The notes under the pieces are model-generated. The model saw nothing but the letters and a program-made list of their open reading frames with translations, was not told the origin of the DNA and ran no database searches. Both the position numbers and the translations under genes were made by a program. From positions 214,880,965-214,944,964 of the forward strand of contig OX352774.1 of NCBI GenBank assembly GCA_947095535.1: a DNA stretch of 64,000 nt, given 5' to 3'. Positions 50,528 to 61,655 of this stretch are shown piece by piece. Position 1 is the first letter of the stretch; every line of letters starts with the position of its first letter. The DNA comes from Poecilobothrus nobilitatus (Eukaryota > Arthropoda > Insecta > Diptera > Dolichopodidae).

Positions 50528-53275
50528 CAGTTGTGTATTCTATTTGACTTTTTTTTAAACAGAAAGGAAATGAAAGTTATGTGCTCGTAAATAATTAATT
50601 TTATATAAAAAAAAAAACAAAATTAACAGAAAAGTACAAGTATAATATGTAAAACCATTAAATTCTAATAAGAACACTTCAAAGTCACCTTATTTATATG
50701 CTTTTAAATGGATTCAATTTAAAAATTTCGCCTTAAAACACTATTTCAATTACTGGTATAATACAAACATGAATAATTCACCTTGGAAAGTTTAACCAAA
50801 TCAAAGAAAGGCCTAAATTTTAATTTAAGAATAGCTTATATGCAAACTATGATTTCAACCACAACCAACCAGTTTTCTTTTTATATTTGTTATTGTATTT
50901 AAACATTTTAAAAATTTAAATATTATATTAAAGATGTATAAAAGTGCTGAATTGATTACAATCTTAAAATCAAATTTTTTCCCTTTAACGAATACAATAC
51001 TTCACTTAAATTTCGTTTCAGATTAAAAAAACACAAAAAACTTTAAAAAAAAAAATTTAATAAATCAATCCACTTAGTTTTGTGAAAATAAAGTTGGACT
51101 TTGAATAAATATTGTGGTAATATTACTTACAAGCCAAGTATAAAATGAAAACCTAAAAATATCCTTTATCTTTTATTTGTCTTTTTTTTTGTCTTTTGTC
51201 TTTTCATTTTTAAACAAATGCATATTATAATAAATTATAATGAATATAATAGAAAATATTTCAAGATTTGTTATAATATAAATTCTATATAAACGGAATC
51301 CTTGTTGAAAACGAAAAATATTTAAAAAAACAAAAAAAACATAAAAACAATAAATCTCTATAGAGATTTATTTCGTTAATATCTTTATTTCAATAATTTA
51401 TGTACACAAAAAACAAAAAAAATGATAAGATAAAAATAAATGTCTTTTTTTTATCAATAACTCTTTGAATATTCACAAAACAAAAAAAAACAGAATCCGG
51501 TCCCTAGAGTATATTTTTACTTAGAAATTGACTGCCACTGAAAGTAAGAAAAAAGAAAAATAACACAAAATGGTATACATTAAAGAATCTATAGATTAGT
51601 TAAAAAATTTCCTTTTTCTGTAGACTCAAAATTAGGTTTTTTGAAAAAAAAATATACATATTACATATTGGCAAAGATCTTTAACACGTCTAACACTATA
51701 AATTTAAAATGAATAACGAAAATTTCAAATTCTTTAATATATATAATAATTCCACTTACCCTGCATTAATAGTCTTCACCTTTAAATTATATTATTTTTT
51801 GCATGATTTTATTATTTTATTTTTTTCCTGAAATTTGAGAATAAATCATCTAAAACTAAAACTACAATAAATTATAAAAATCCGGTTATTTAAATAAAAG
51901 AAATATAAAAAAGGATTCAAGCAATATTTCTAATCTAAAAAGTGCTGATATTTTAAAATTAAAAAACTAATATTCGACATGTTTGTATACCAAAAATTCT
52001 GAAAAATTTTTAATTCCACTACACTCATAATAATTTGATCATTATACACTCACAATATTTTATTTAAAATTAGGATTAAAATATAAGAATGTTATGATTT
52101 AGCCCCCAAGTCATTAACTTCCAAAACATAAATGAACTAACCCCCATTATTTTTCCTAAAATTTAACTTGTGAATTAATTCTTCTTTTTTTTTTGGCCAT
52201 TAATTCATTTTTGAGTTTCCGACCTCATGAAATTTAATTTAAATGAACTAAACTTCAAAAATTCCAAAAATATTTTTGGGGATAAGTTGATTTTTTTTTT
52301 AGATTTAGTTAATTTTTTTGGGGAGTTAGCGTATTTTCTTCAATTAAGATATGTAATAAAATGCTGCATGTCACTTGTTGCACTCATATTTTTTTTAAGT
52401 AGAAGTACTTTGTAATGTAAAACAAGGATTTCAAAGTTGAAAAGAAAATCAGAGTTTCAATAATTTGTTTAATGGGAATTTTCTCAAAGTGTATAATCCC
52501 GATTTTCTAAACAACTCTTAAATTTCCTTATTATTTTTTTGCATACATATTTCAACATCAAATTCATTAATTAAGTTCATTTCTTTGAAAGTTCTGGTTC
52601 ATTTTCAAATGAAATAACCCCATTTTTTTTTTGGAAATTAGTTCATTTTTAGAGTTTGGAGATTTTAATTCATATGAAATAAACACCAGAAACTCAAAAA
52701 AATATTTTTAGAGATTAATTAATTTTTTTTTTTATTAAAAATAGTGGGGATAAATTAATTTTTGCTTTTGGAGTTTTGATAAGTTCACAGGTCCGGATTT
52801 ATATAAAGAAAAAATTAAATTACAGAATAAAAAAATAAACAAAGAATTAATGAATAAAAATAAAACAATCAGAACTAAAGAAATTGCTACAAGATCATGG
52901 TATAAAATACATTTTTAATTTTTAATTAGATTTTGTTCAGAAAATATTTTAAAATGTTTTCAGTCAATGTTAACATACCTTTATTTTAGGTGTTATATAT
53001 TATAATCCCTAAAGATATTAAAACTGTAACCATATAACTTGTTCTTATTGCAACACCTTTAATTGCTAATTAAATTTTCTCTAAATATTTTATTTATTCT
53101 TTTTTTCTATCACCTTTATTATTATTTAATTAATAGTTTTTTTTTTTTTATTAAATTAAATGAAAAGCTTAAAACTATTAAAAATATCACATGAAATTTT
53201 TTTTTTGTTTTATAATTAAAAATTGTAAAATGAACAAAACTTTTAAATTACCATTAAAACTTAATTTTAATTATT
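50528..53275. other. A/T-rich DNA downstream of the Cyt-b5-r gene
   Basis: 3' flank of the gene, with AATAAA on the minus strand at 53152-53147 and 53120-53115. At 52080-52760 a loose repeat of phrases like AGTTCATTTTTGAGTTT / TTAGTTCATTTTTAGAGTTT is visible. No other gene. Confidence 0.5.
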
Positions 53276-53774
53276 TTATCCTCTTGGAAATTTATTTGGT
53301 ATAATTCTAGCCAATTGTTTATAATTACCTATAATATGTTGAATTCTTTTATACTCTCTAAAATTAATATTAAATTCATCTAATGTTTCCAATAGAACTG
53401 GTAATAACTGTGGTAATATACCATGATCTAATGTCGGAAATAAATGATGTAATGTATGATTACCAAAATGTGTTAATGTTAAAAATTGTGATTCTTTAAC
53501 ATCTGTAGAATCAGCTACAGCATCCAATTGATAAATACCCCAATCTTTATCAAAACGTAATGTATCTAAATCATGAAATATTTCTGGTGCATGATGTGCT
53601 GCATTCAAACCAATTAAAACAAAAATAAAACTACAACTAGTCACCATTATAAACCAATAAATTAAAACTTGAATTAATGTACTGTTGGTTAATGAATACA
53701 TAACAAATGGTAAAGAAAATCCTATTAATTCATCCCATTCAAGAACATTTTTCTTTGTAATTGAATAAATTATC
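53276..53774 (-). CDS. Cyt-b5-r: Cyt-b5-r terminal exon with histidine box 3 and stop
   Basis: 499 bp following a T-run acceptor TTTTAG (to 53775). It carries two hydrophobic segments, NAAHHAPEIFHD, then HFGNHTLHHLFPTLDHG (third histidine box) and a hydrophilic C-terminus ending NKFPRG before TAA. The first AATAAA on the minus strand is at 53152-53147, about 125 bp past the stop, with another at 53120-53115; either could serve for polyadenylation. Confidence 0.9.
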
Positions 53775-55984
53775 CTAAAAAAAAAAAAAAAAATTCGCAA
53801 AAAGTAAAAAGAGAAAAAAATTAGAAATTCAAAAATAAAATTGAAAATTGAAAATGGAAAATGGAAAATGATGAATTACCTTACAAAAAATTGTTCCCAA
53901 TTTATAAAACAATAAATTATTGGTGCATAAAACCATGAACCAAAACGTTGTATCCATGTTTTTATATATGGATTTGGTATATATTGAAAGAATGGTTCCA
54001 ATAATGTTATTTCTAAATCATGAAATGAATTTGTATATATATGATGTGACATACAATGTGATATTCTCCATTCTTTATAATTAAGCAGTGATAAATTAAA
54101 GCATAACATACGCCAATTATCTCGCTTATGAAAATAATTATGTGATGCAATTACTGTCCATGTCATTAGAATGGATGTTATTAAAAGACCAATTATACTA
54201 TGCATTGCAACACTACCAATAGCTGTAATAAATGTGAATATTAGTAGAAGTGTATGAATTAACTGAAAAAAAAAAAAAGAAAAAATTTCTATTAAAATTT
54301 TGTGTATTTGTATAAATTTTATAGTCATTATTGATGATAGTGAAATTTTCTGTTTATATTTTTTATAATATTTTCTTTTTTATAATAATGCAATAGAATT
54401 TTTTCCCGAAAACCTGTAGATGACATTTAATCAATTATATTTCCATATAATTTTTTTCCAGAATAACTGCATTATATATAACTTTCTTTTAATCTTGTCC
54501 CTTAAAAAGGAAACTGATCTTTAAACCATTTAATAATGATTTACCAATAATAGAAAAATTTCGACATATTCATTGAGTACATTGCTCCAACATGAGGCCA
54601 TTAACTCATAATTTTCTGCAGTCTAAAGTCTTAATGGATGAGAATAAAAAATTAAAGATTCCCTGAGCATAAAAAACGAACAATAAGTTGTTATTTAATA
54701 TTTTAACACTATATTAATGATATAACATTGAAACGCCCTGAAAATTAAAACGATAAAGATATATTCGATCTAGTCAAATTCTTCGTTTTGAAACAAAATC
54801 ACATTTGAGTGAATTTTTATTTGACGTTTAATTCAATAAACATTACTATTACCGATACCGAAGTCAAAATAGCCAATCTGAGTAAAACCTTGAGTAAAAA
54901 CTTAAAATATATATATTTTTTTTGCTCCTTCCCACTTCTATAAGGAGATTAGGACATCCACTAAGTCACTTATTATTAATATTGTACAAGACTATCAAAT
55001 ATTGTTAATTTCTGCGCCATCTATTATCATATACAAGAATTGCACAAGAATTAAGAATTTTTTTATTTAAATTTGATGACCTTTCGAGAATTAAAAGCCG
55101 AACGTGTACTTAACACCTACACCATATTGTTTGGATATTTTATATTATTAATTTTCATTCTAGTGAATTAAATTTTAAATCCAATTTTTCTATTAATTCT
55201 ATGAGAAAATAAAATTGATTTTAAAATTCTTGTTTTCCGAGAACAAATATAATCCGAAAAATACTATTCTGTTCTTATTTTATTAAAAAAAAAAAACAAC
55301 GATTCACAAATTAATTAATTTTCATCAAGTACATTATAGTTAAAGATTAACAAAATATTATTCAAGTATTAATTTTATATCCATTATTATTAATTAATTT
55401 CCATTAGTTACTATTTATATTCATATCAACAAAATACTCAAATATTATTAAAGTTATAAAATATTAAAGAAAATTTATAAATTACTTTAATTTTTACTTA
55501 CATCCGATCTATTGACTGTATAATCAATATCCTTTAATTTTTCACGAACTTTTGATTTTAATATTCTATAAAATCCATCATCATTAAATGTCAGAATATA
55601 ATTTCTTGGTTCATTTGCATCTTTTATTTTATATTTTGATAACATTTTCTCTGGTATTGTACTAATGTGATGAGCTTCAAATGCTTCTGTTATATCAGTA
55701 CCCTTTTTTTTGTTTTTTTTTTTTTTTGTAAAAAATGATAATAAATTTTATAAAAATTTACACAATATTTTATCATAAATACGAGTACATATTTTTTTTT
55801 TATTAATTAAATTATTTATAACCATTATTTAAAAAAAAAATTTCAATATATTTTTACTTTAGTCATTCTTAACCAAAAAGTTCCACCAGGATGAATTTTC
55901 ATAAAATCTGAAAAATCATATAAACTATCATGAATTCTCCAGAGTCCTTCAGCACTATCTTCAATACGTTTACCATCTAGCCAG
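53276..55984 (-). CDS. Cyt-b5-r: Cytochrome b5-related protein (b5-domain fused fatty-acid-desaturase-like), 4 exons, 5' exon missing
   Basis: Exons in coding order are 55984-55858, 55702-55502, 54262-53880 and 53774-53276. Introns are 155, 1239 and 105 bp, each GT..AG on the minus strand, and phases join cleanly (0, 0, 2). The product is about 402 residues plus the stop TAA at 53278-53276. The N-terminal part is a cytochrome b5 domain: WLDGKRIED, then HPGGTFW (heme-ligand HPGG) and TEAFEAHHIST (second ligand region). The C-terminal part is membrane desaturase: hydrophobic segments, then histidine boxes HNYFH, HCMSHH and HTLHH (in HFGNHTLHHLFPT), plus NAAHH. Such proteins sit in the ER membrane and are built like front-end desaturases; the substrate of the insect family is not known to me. 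The usual length is a little over 430 residues, so only a short N-terminal exon is lacking. The exons have no stops or frameshifts. The 5' exon must lie at higher coordinates, possibly beyond the FB, hAT and mariner insertions. The symbol follows the fly family; orthology is inferred. Confidence 0.9.
53880..54262 (-). CDS. Cyt-b5-r: Cyt-b5-r exon with histidine boxes 1 and 2
   Basis: 383 bp after a T-tract ending CAG (54265-54263). It encodes a long hydrophobic stretch (LIHTLLLIFTFITAIG, then a second segment), HNYFH (H-x3-H box), then HCMSHHIYTN (H-x3-HH box) and a third hydrophobic segment. It ends at phase 2 in AG|GTAATT at 53880/53879, and the split codon AG+G gives arginine across the 105-bp intron. 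Confidence 0.9.
54263..55501 (-). other. Third intron of the recovered gene model (1239 bp), no element recognised
   Basis: A/T-rich sequence between two phase-0 exons. I see no SINE head, FB module or conserved coding stretch in it. Since the flanking exons join in phase and the protein reads through without an obvious gap, a missed exon here is unlikely. Confidence 0.6.
55502..55702 (-). CDS. Cyt-b5-r: Cyt-b5-r exon with the second b5 heme region
   Basis: 201 bp, exactly 67 codons, phase 0 at both ends. The acceptor is an A-rich tract ending AAG|GGT at 55703 and the donor is GAT|GTAAGT at 55501. It begins GTDITEAFEAHHIST and continues to DYTVNRSD. The second heme-ligand histidine is in the AHH stretch; the rest links the b5 domain to the membrane desaturase part. 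Confidence 0.9.
55858..55984 (-). CDS. Cyt-b5-r: Cyt-b5-r exon with the HPGG heme motif
   Basis: 127 bp. The acceptor is TTATAG just upstream (55990-55985). The exon opens with one base (C) completing a split codon, then reads WLDGKRIEDSAEGLWRIHDS and on to HPGGTFWLRMTK. The donor is AAA|GTAAAA at 55857. HPGG carries the first axial heme histidine of cytochrome b5 domains. Because it opens at phase 2, the preceding exon must end with two bases of a codon. Confidence 0.9.
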
Positions 55985-56500
55985 CTATAATATAAAAAAA
56001 AAAATAAAAATGTTAAATTAAAAGGATATTTAATTAAATTAAAATATCATAAATAAACATATTAATATATGTGTATAAGTATAAAAGGATATATATTTAC
56101 ATATATATATATAAAAAATTCAACTGACGCATTTTAATTAAAGTGAATATCTCAAGCGTTTATAAAATAAAAAGAAAATTTAATTACAAACTTGTTAAAT
56201 AGTATATTAATGAAAAAATAAAAATAAAATGAATAACAAAGGAGTTAAATAAATACTTAATACATTTCAGTTTTATTAAATTAAAAACAATTGGATTGGA
56301 TCAATCTACATATATATTTTATTAAATTATAAAGAGAAAATTTACTTTAAATAATTGACAGATTGAACAACTTACTATTAATAAAGAATATATTTAAAAT
56401 TGTGAAGAGTTCAATTGAATATATTTTATTTATTTTAAAGGTTTATTGAACCATTACGCCTATATGAAAATTTGTAAATTCTCTTAGAAATTTATCTTAC

Positions 56501-56538
56501 ATAATTACTCCTCTATACAATCTTTCGAAGTTTTCCAT
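56501..56538 (-). CDS. Candidate first coding exon of the Cyt-b5-r gene (weak)
   Basis: On the minus strand an ATG at 56538-56536 opens 12 codons (MENFERLYRGVI) plus two bases, followed at once by GTAAGA. The phase matches the next exon (55984), which needs two bases before it; the joined codon would be ATC. The family's N-terminus is usually about 20-30 residues and rich in proline and basic residues, which this is not, so chance is a real alternative. Confidence 0.2.
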
Positions 56539-56609
56539 CTACCCTCGAAAAAAATAATTAAGAAAATTCGTTAAAATTATGTAAAAATATTATCTTAAAA
56601 CTTCCATTT

Positions 56610-57102
56610 TTAAGTTTTACGGTAAAAAAATTTTAGACAAATGTTCATTTTTTGACCAGTATAATTGGTTCTTAAACAAACGAGGTACAAAAATTTTTCT
56701 AAGATAACTTATAAATAAATTTCTTCTCTCAATACTTTAAGAATCTAACTAAAACCGTGCCAGAGTTATGAAAGAAGCATAATATTGCAAAACTTTGTTT
56801 ACACATAACACATATATTGATTTATAAAACTAACCAAATGTTCTATTGTTTAGCGTTTTTAAATTGGACAATTATTAAGCGTAAGACCTAAGATATATAT
56901 ACAAATTTAAAAATAGAGTTTTTTGAAACTTTGAAGAGCTGCAGTTTTGCTTTACAACATTTAATTTTTTAAAAGACCAATCCATGATTAAAATTTAATT
57001 TTTTTTATCTTAAATAGTGTAGAAATTTTAAAAATGTACGGACGGATATAATGAAACCAAGAAGTAAATTTTCTAAAAATATTTTTAGAAAATTAGCTAA
57101 AA
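56610..57102 (+). repeat. FB repeat copy J (forward), head lost
   Basis: Blocks ACCGTGCCAGAGTTATGAAA, TTGTTTACACATAACACA, GACCTAAGATATATATACAA, GTACGGACGGATATAATGAA and the tail TTAGAAAATTAGCTAAAA appear in family order. It lies upstream of the first recovered Cyt-b5-r exon. Confidence 0.7.
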
Positions 57103-57843
57103 CCGAATTTTTAACTAAGAAAACTTAATACAAAAATAATTATTTTTTTTTTTCTCCATTAATCATCAAAATTACAAAACCAATTTAATTAATAGAAAAT
57201 TAAATATTTCAATATAACATGTATGTATTATGTATTATTCATATTAAATTAGAAATTATAATAATATTTAAAAGAATTTTCGATCAATTAGAACACAAAA
57301 CGCACAGTTTGAACCCAAAAATTTGCATATCTATCTAAAATTATTACTTATGATAATTTCATTTTTTTTTTTTTTTTTTTTTAATTATGAAATCACTCAA
57401 CATGTTCTACTAATTACTTTTTTGTATATACCTATTTATATATTAATATAACATATTTATATATGTAAAAATAAAATATTTTATTTGAACCCACTAATAG
57501 TAACATTTAACCTCCTACATAATACATTGGAATTTTTATACATATGATGTGCATATACAATTTTTTGTTTATCCCAACTTTTAACAAATTAACTTAAGGT
57601 AAGAAAAAAAATACATAATTACTTTTTTCACCTTTAAAATGGGTATTAATTATCCCAAATATTCCATATTACTGAATACACAGAGAATTTATTGAAATTC
57701 ATTACAATTGTAGGTACATATATAAAATTTCTAGTATGTTTCATTTGTTTTTTTTTTTTTTTGTTTTTCATTGTGAAAATTTACGAAAATCTAAACCCAA
57801 AAATATTGTAAATACATACATGAGAATTTATAAAATTTTATAT
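57103..57843. other. A/T-rich 5' flank or first-intron DNA of the Cyt-b5-r gene
   Basis: TATA-rich; no convincing promoter or exon. T-run at 57363-57382. Confidence 0.45.
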
Positions 57844-57851
57844 AATGAAAG

Positions 57852-58634
57852 CAGTGGCGGCTTGTTCACAAAAACTAAAGGTGTTGCATCCCTAAAAATC
57901 TTTCAATATCGGTTATTGTCATCTATTAATCGTATAGTTTTATGAACGCGCTTTTATTTAACATAATGATTCTCTTTTGGTGAAAACCATCCCTTGCTTC
58001 AATATATATTGCTTCTTGAGATAATGGCGTCTAAAGTAGTTTTAAGTTTTAATTTATCTCAAAAACTACGCAAATAATTAATAAATTTGACATGCCGTTA
58101 GAAAGCTTAATTACCACTTCAACTTCTATAAATGAGACAGCAAGTGACACAATTTCAAGTTACTTTCAATGTTAACAAAAAAATATCAGTTTCATTTTGT
58201 TTTTCGTGTTTTACTTTGTATTAAAAGTTTAGGATATTAAGGGCTGGTACAACGAATTTAGTGCGGCAAGCCTTTATGACATTATGAGCTGCGTTAAATT
58301 CATTGGATGTGCGCTTAATATCCTAAACTCTTATTACAACTTCTTTATAAACTTATCAACATATAGTTCAAGGGTATAATAATTTTGTCATTACGTTTGT
58401 GATACCTTAAAGAAGAAGAGATAAGTATAGAAAAATGCATAGCACATTTGAAATTTTCTAAAAAATTATCAATTTCTATGGCAATAATTTCTGTGTAATT
58501 ATTAAATAATTTCTTTCATTCAACAGATTCCAATAGTTTTCATACAACTTCAAAAACTGCATAAATATATTACGGCATTTAATTAATTATTTTTACTCAG
58601 TGTATCTAAATAAAATTTTATTAGTCCGCCACTG
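57852..58634. mobile_element. Non-autonomous hAT-like element with exact 8-bp target duplication
   Basis: The left end reads CAGTGGCGGCTTGT from 57852 and the right end, read inward on the minus strand from 58634, is CAGTGGCGGACTAA. The first nine bases are identical. The element is flanked by identical AATGAAAG at 57844-57851 and 58635-58642. Eight-base duplications with CAG-type ends are typical of hAT elements. At 783 bp with no long ORF it is non-autonomous. The middle holds an imperfect palindrome (58226-58329) with 16-bp perfect arms. It is upstream of the Cyt-b5-r gene, so it could lie in its promoter or first intron. Confidence 0.85.
58226..58329. repeat. Internal hairpin of the hAT-like element
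   Basis: Arms AGTTTAGGATATTAAG (58226-58241) and its exact complement (58314-58329) enclose about 72 bases. The enclosed part is itself partly inverted (GAATTTAGTGCGGC against GCTGCGTTAAATTC). Confidence 0.7.
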
Positions 58635-58682
58635 AATGAAAGCAAAATTTTCAAATGGATAAAAATGTATCACATACCAATA

Positions 58683-59988
58683 TAAAGGGTGTTCAAAATT
58701 GAGGTATCATTTTGATTTTGCGCCATTTTTTTTCTACCTGGAATTTTTATACGAGGTTTCTTTAGGTATATTCTAAATACATTCCGGTTAGTTAATATGG
58801 AACGTTACACGAAGGAACAACGTGTTTTTGTTATTTCAAAAATTTTTTTGAAAATGGTAAAAGTTTTCAAGATGTAATTAGGAAATTCCGAACAAAATTT
58901 GGTAGAGAAAATGCTCCAACAAATCGTGCCATCAAGCTGATGGCTGATAAATTTCTAGAAACTGGATCTGTTCTTGATAACAGAGGCAACATTTATCAAC
59001 GTAGTGGCCTTTCAACCGAGAATGTAGCAGCTGTGAGCAGAAGTGTTGAAGAAGATCCAAAAACTTCCATTCGTCATCGTTCGCAGCAATTAAACATCAA
59101 ACCATCCACATTATTCAACATTTTGCATCGTGATCTCCATTTAAAGGCTTATAAGATCCAGCTGACGCAAGAATTAAAACCAACTTACCATGCATTACGT
59201 CGGCAATTCGTTTCTTGGGCAATCGAAAAACAAGAAGAAATGAGAATTTTTTTAACAAAATAATTTTCACCGACGAAGCTCATTTTCAGCTCAATGGCTA
59301 CGTCAATAAACAGAATTGCCGCATTTGGGGTGAAGAGAATCCAAGGGTTATCTTAGAGTAACCAGTACATCCACAAAAAGTTACGGTTTGGTGTGGTTTG
59401 TGGTCAGGAGGAATCATCGGACCATATTTTTTTGAAAACGCAAATGGAAATGCGATTACGGTCAATGGAAATCACTACAGGGAGATGATCCGAAGCTTTT
59501 TGTAGCGGGAAATTGATGATTTGGACGTAGAGAATATGTGGTTTCAACAGGACGGTGCCACTTGCCATACAGCAAGAGAAACAATGGATCTTTTGAAGGA
59601 AAAGTTCGAAGATCGCATTATTTCTCGTAGAGAAGCAGTGATGTGGCCACCAAGATCGTGCGATTTGACACCGTTGGATTTTTTGTTGTGGGGTTTTGTG
59701 AAATCGAAAGTGTACAGCAATAATCGCACAACAATTCAAGAGCTTAAAAACAACATTATCGAGCAGATTTCAACCATTGAGAACAGTTTGTTGAACAACG
59801 TGATTCAGAATTTTGGTAAAAGATTGGAAGCCTGCCGAAGTACTAGAGGGGGCCACTTGCCCTCAAAATTTTTCATTATTAACCGGAACCTATTTGTAAT
59901 AAATTAAAATAAAAATATATTTAATATTTCAAAAAAAAAGTCTTTTTTATTAAAATTAAAATGATACCTCAATTTTGAACACCCTTTA
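58683..59988 (+). mobile_element. Tc1/mariner-type transposon with 31-bp perfect terminal inverted repeats
   Basis: The left end at 58683 and the right end at 59988 are inverted copies beginning TAAAGGGTGTTCAAAATTGA. They agree for 31 bases, then after one mismatch for five more. Each end abuts TA (58681-58682 and 59989-59990), the target duplication of this superfamily; the exact edge is ambiguous by two bases because the flank reads TATA. Total length is about 1.3 kb, normal for a full-length element. The single transposase gene inside is broken. It lies about 2.7 kb upstream of the first recovered Cyt-b5-r exon and 40 bp from a hAT element. Confidence 0.93.
58797..59907 (+). pseudogene. 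Mariner-type transposase, broken by two frameshifts and two nonsense codons
   Basis: The first ATG at 58797 starts MERYTKEQRVFV; the frame is lost at a T7 run (58843-58849). The main N-terminal frame then runs to a stop at 59261-59263, covering the helix-turn-helix DNA-binding part (SIRHRSQQLNIKPSTLF). A second T7 run (59247-59253) shifts the frame again. The catalytic part follows: FTDEAHF (first Asp codon 59272), QQDGATCHTAR (second, 59551) and SCDLTPLDFLLWG (third, 59662). In-frame stops lie at 59359-59361 (TAA) and 59503-59505 (TAG, where Trp would fit). It ends GGHLPSKFF...TAA at 59907. Both shifts fit one-base deletions. Thirty-six residues separate the last two aspartates. No functional enzyme can be made. 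Confidence 0.92.
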
Positions 59989-59990
59989 TA

Positions 59991-61157
59991 TTAGATTTAC
60001 ACTAACTAACCTTTACCCAATATAGATTATAACAATAAATTAAATTCTAAATGAAATTCAATTATATCAGAGATTAGAAAATGTTAGTTTGATAAATCGA
60101 TTATTTGAAAATTTTCAAAATTTTTTAACTAGAAAGAAAATTTTTATTTATTTATTCATATCATATTTTATTCAATATCATTAATACGATATAAATTTCT
60201 GATACAAAAATCTAATAATAATTGAAAAAGTAATCAATTTTAAAATAAATTTGTTATTTATGGAAAAAAATATAGTATATAGCTATGTATTATATATATA
60301 TATATATTGTAAATCTTCAATAATATTTTATAAAATATATATACATACATATATTACATAATTAAACTATTTTTACATTAAATATTCAAAAATGTTAAAA
60401 TATTTAAAAATTTTCAAAAAACTTTTCTATATATAATATTTGAAAACCACAAACATATATTATTATATACTTAAGTATACATATATAAAATTATTAATTT
60501 ATAAAATTTAATTCAAAATTTTTTTCTCATAATAAATAGGTACATATTTATAATATTACATATAAAACGATTTACACAAATCCTGAGGAAATATTTAAAA
60601 AAAAAAAATACAACTAATTCCTGAATTTTGAAATTATTATGGAATTTTATTCAATTAATTTTTAATTTAAAAATTATTTCTATACTAAAATAAAATTAAA
60701 AGAATCATAAATTTGTTAATTTTCAAAATGGTACAGGATAATTCGATAATTTTGTACAGTTGCTAAATAATGAAAAATAAAAATGATACCTTATTTAAAT
60801 TTCATTTTGTCAGTTTTAGCAATCACATTCTCATTTCCATAAAGTTGGCTATATATAGGACATTACTTTAAAACTTAAGATTTTGGCAAATATTATAATT
60901 TAAAAAAAATCCCACAACCTTTTTCATTTCTGAATAACAAGAATATACATACGATCAAAGCTTTTTTATAGTCGAGTGAACACATGTAAAAAACACGTGT
61001 TGTTTAGAATATTGTAGAATGTTTATTTACTTCAATTCGAAAATAATTAAAGATAACGATGTTGCAAAATTTATTTTATTGTTTGAAAAAAATATTGTAG
61101 TTAGTTTATTGTTTTTATCTGCAATGATTTTTTAGCACATTTTTCAAAAAAAAAATT
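59991..61157. other. A/T-rich, no gene
   Basis: TATATA tract at 60288-60308; near 61130 a TTTAGCACATTTTTC piece resembles an FB tail in reverse. Confidence 0.5.
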
Positions 61158-61468
61158 TCAAAAAAAACTTGTAACCCCGCATATTACGGATCTACTAATA
61201 GCTCTGCCACTAATGAAATTCGTGACAGTTTCAATTTTGTGCAAAGCGAACCAATAACTTAATAATGCTAAGTAATGACTAATATCAGCCATCAAATTAA
61301 AATAAGTATCAGTATAAAAGGTACATGCCATATCATCAGCGAAAGCTATTAAATTACTATTAACTTTTAAAGAAAATATTGAATAATAAAAATTAAAAAC
61401 AGAATGGGGTCCAAAACAGATCCCTGTGGAACGCCAAGCGAAATTGATGTATAATCACTATACATTTT
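61158..61468 (-). pseudogene. LINE (non-LTR retrotransposon) reverse transcriptase fragment, frameshifted
   Basis: Read on the minus strand, about 61468-61384 gives YSDYTSISLGVPQGSVL then DPILFLIF. GVPQGSVLxP is the RT motif before the catalytic box. The reading then shifts by one base near 61380 to the frame LKVNSNLIAFADDMACTFYT (61370-61310), where FADD is the catalytic YxDD-type box, and continues open to TGA at 61160-61158. Spacing between the motifs is normal for Jockey/CR1-like LINEs. The frameshift and truncation make it dead. Its upstream part is cut by an E element at 61463 onward. Confidence 0.82.
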
Positions 61469-61655
61469 TTTTTTTTTACGAGGGAGGTGGGAAGCATCAA
61501 AAGCCACTTAGGGAACTGCACGAAGTTCCTCTAAGGTAGTGTTGGACTTTTACCAACTAAATACCACCACCCTTTTTTGGGAATTAGAAAAGGGAAACAA
61601 AGATGCCATGTTTGTTTAAGAAGGCATAGTACATCTGCTATGTTATAGAATTTTT
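61463..61655. mobile_element. E element copy 4, inserted in the LINE fragment
   Basis: ACGAGGGAGGTGGGAAGCAT, AACTGCACGAAGTTCCTCTA, GTAGTGTTGGACTTTTACC and ACCACCACCC; T-runs border both sides. It separates the two LINE ORF pieces, which are in the same orientation. Confidence 0.6.

Noticed and set aside
54400..55100. Extra exon inside the 1.24-kb intron
   Set aside because: Flanking exons are phase 0 and the protein joins without an evident gap; no conserved frame seen.
59404..59739. 111- and 61-codon minus-strand ORFs
   Set aside because: Antisense shadows of the mariner transposase.
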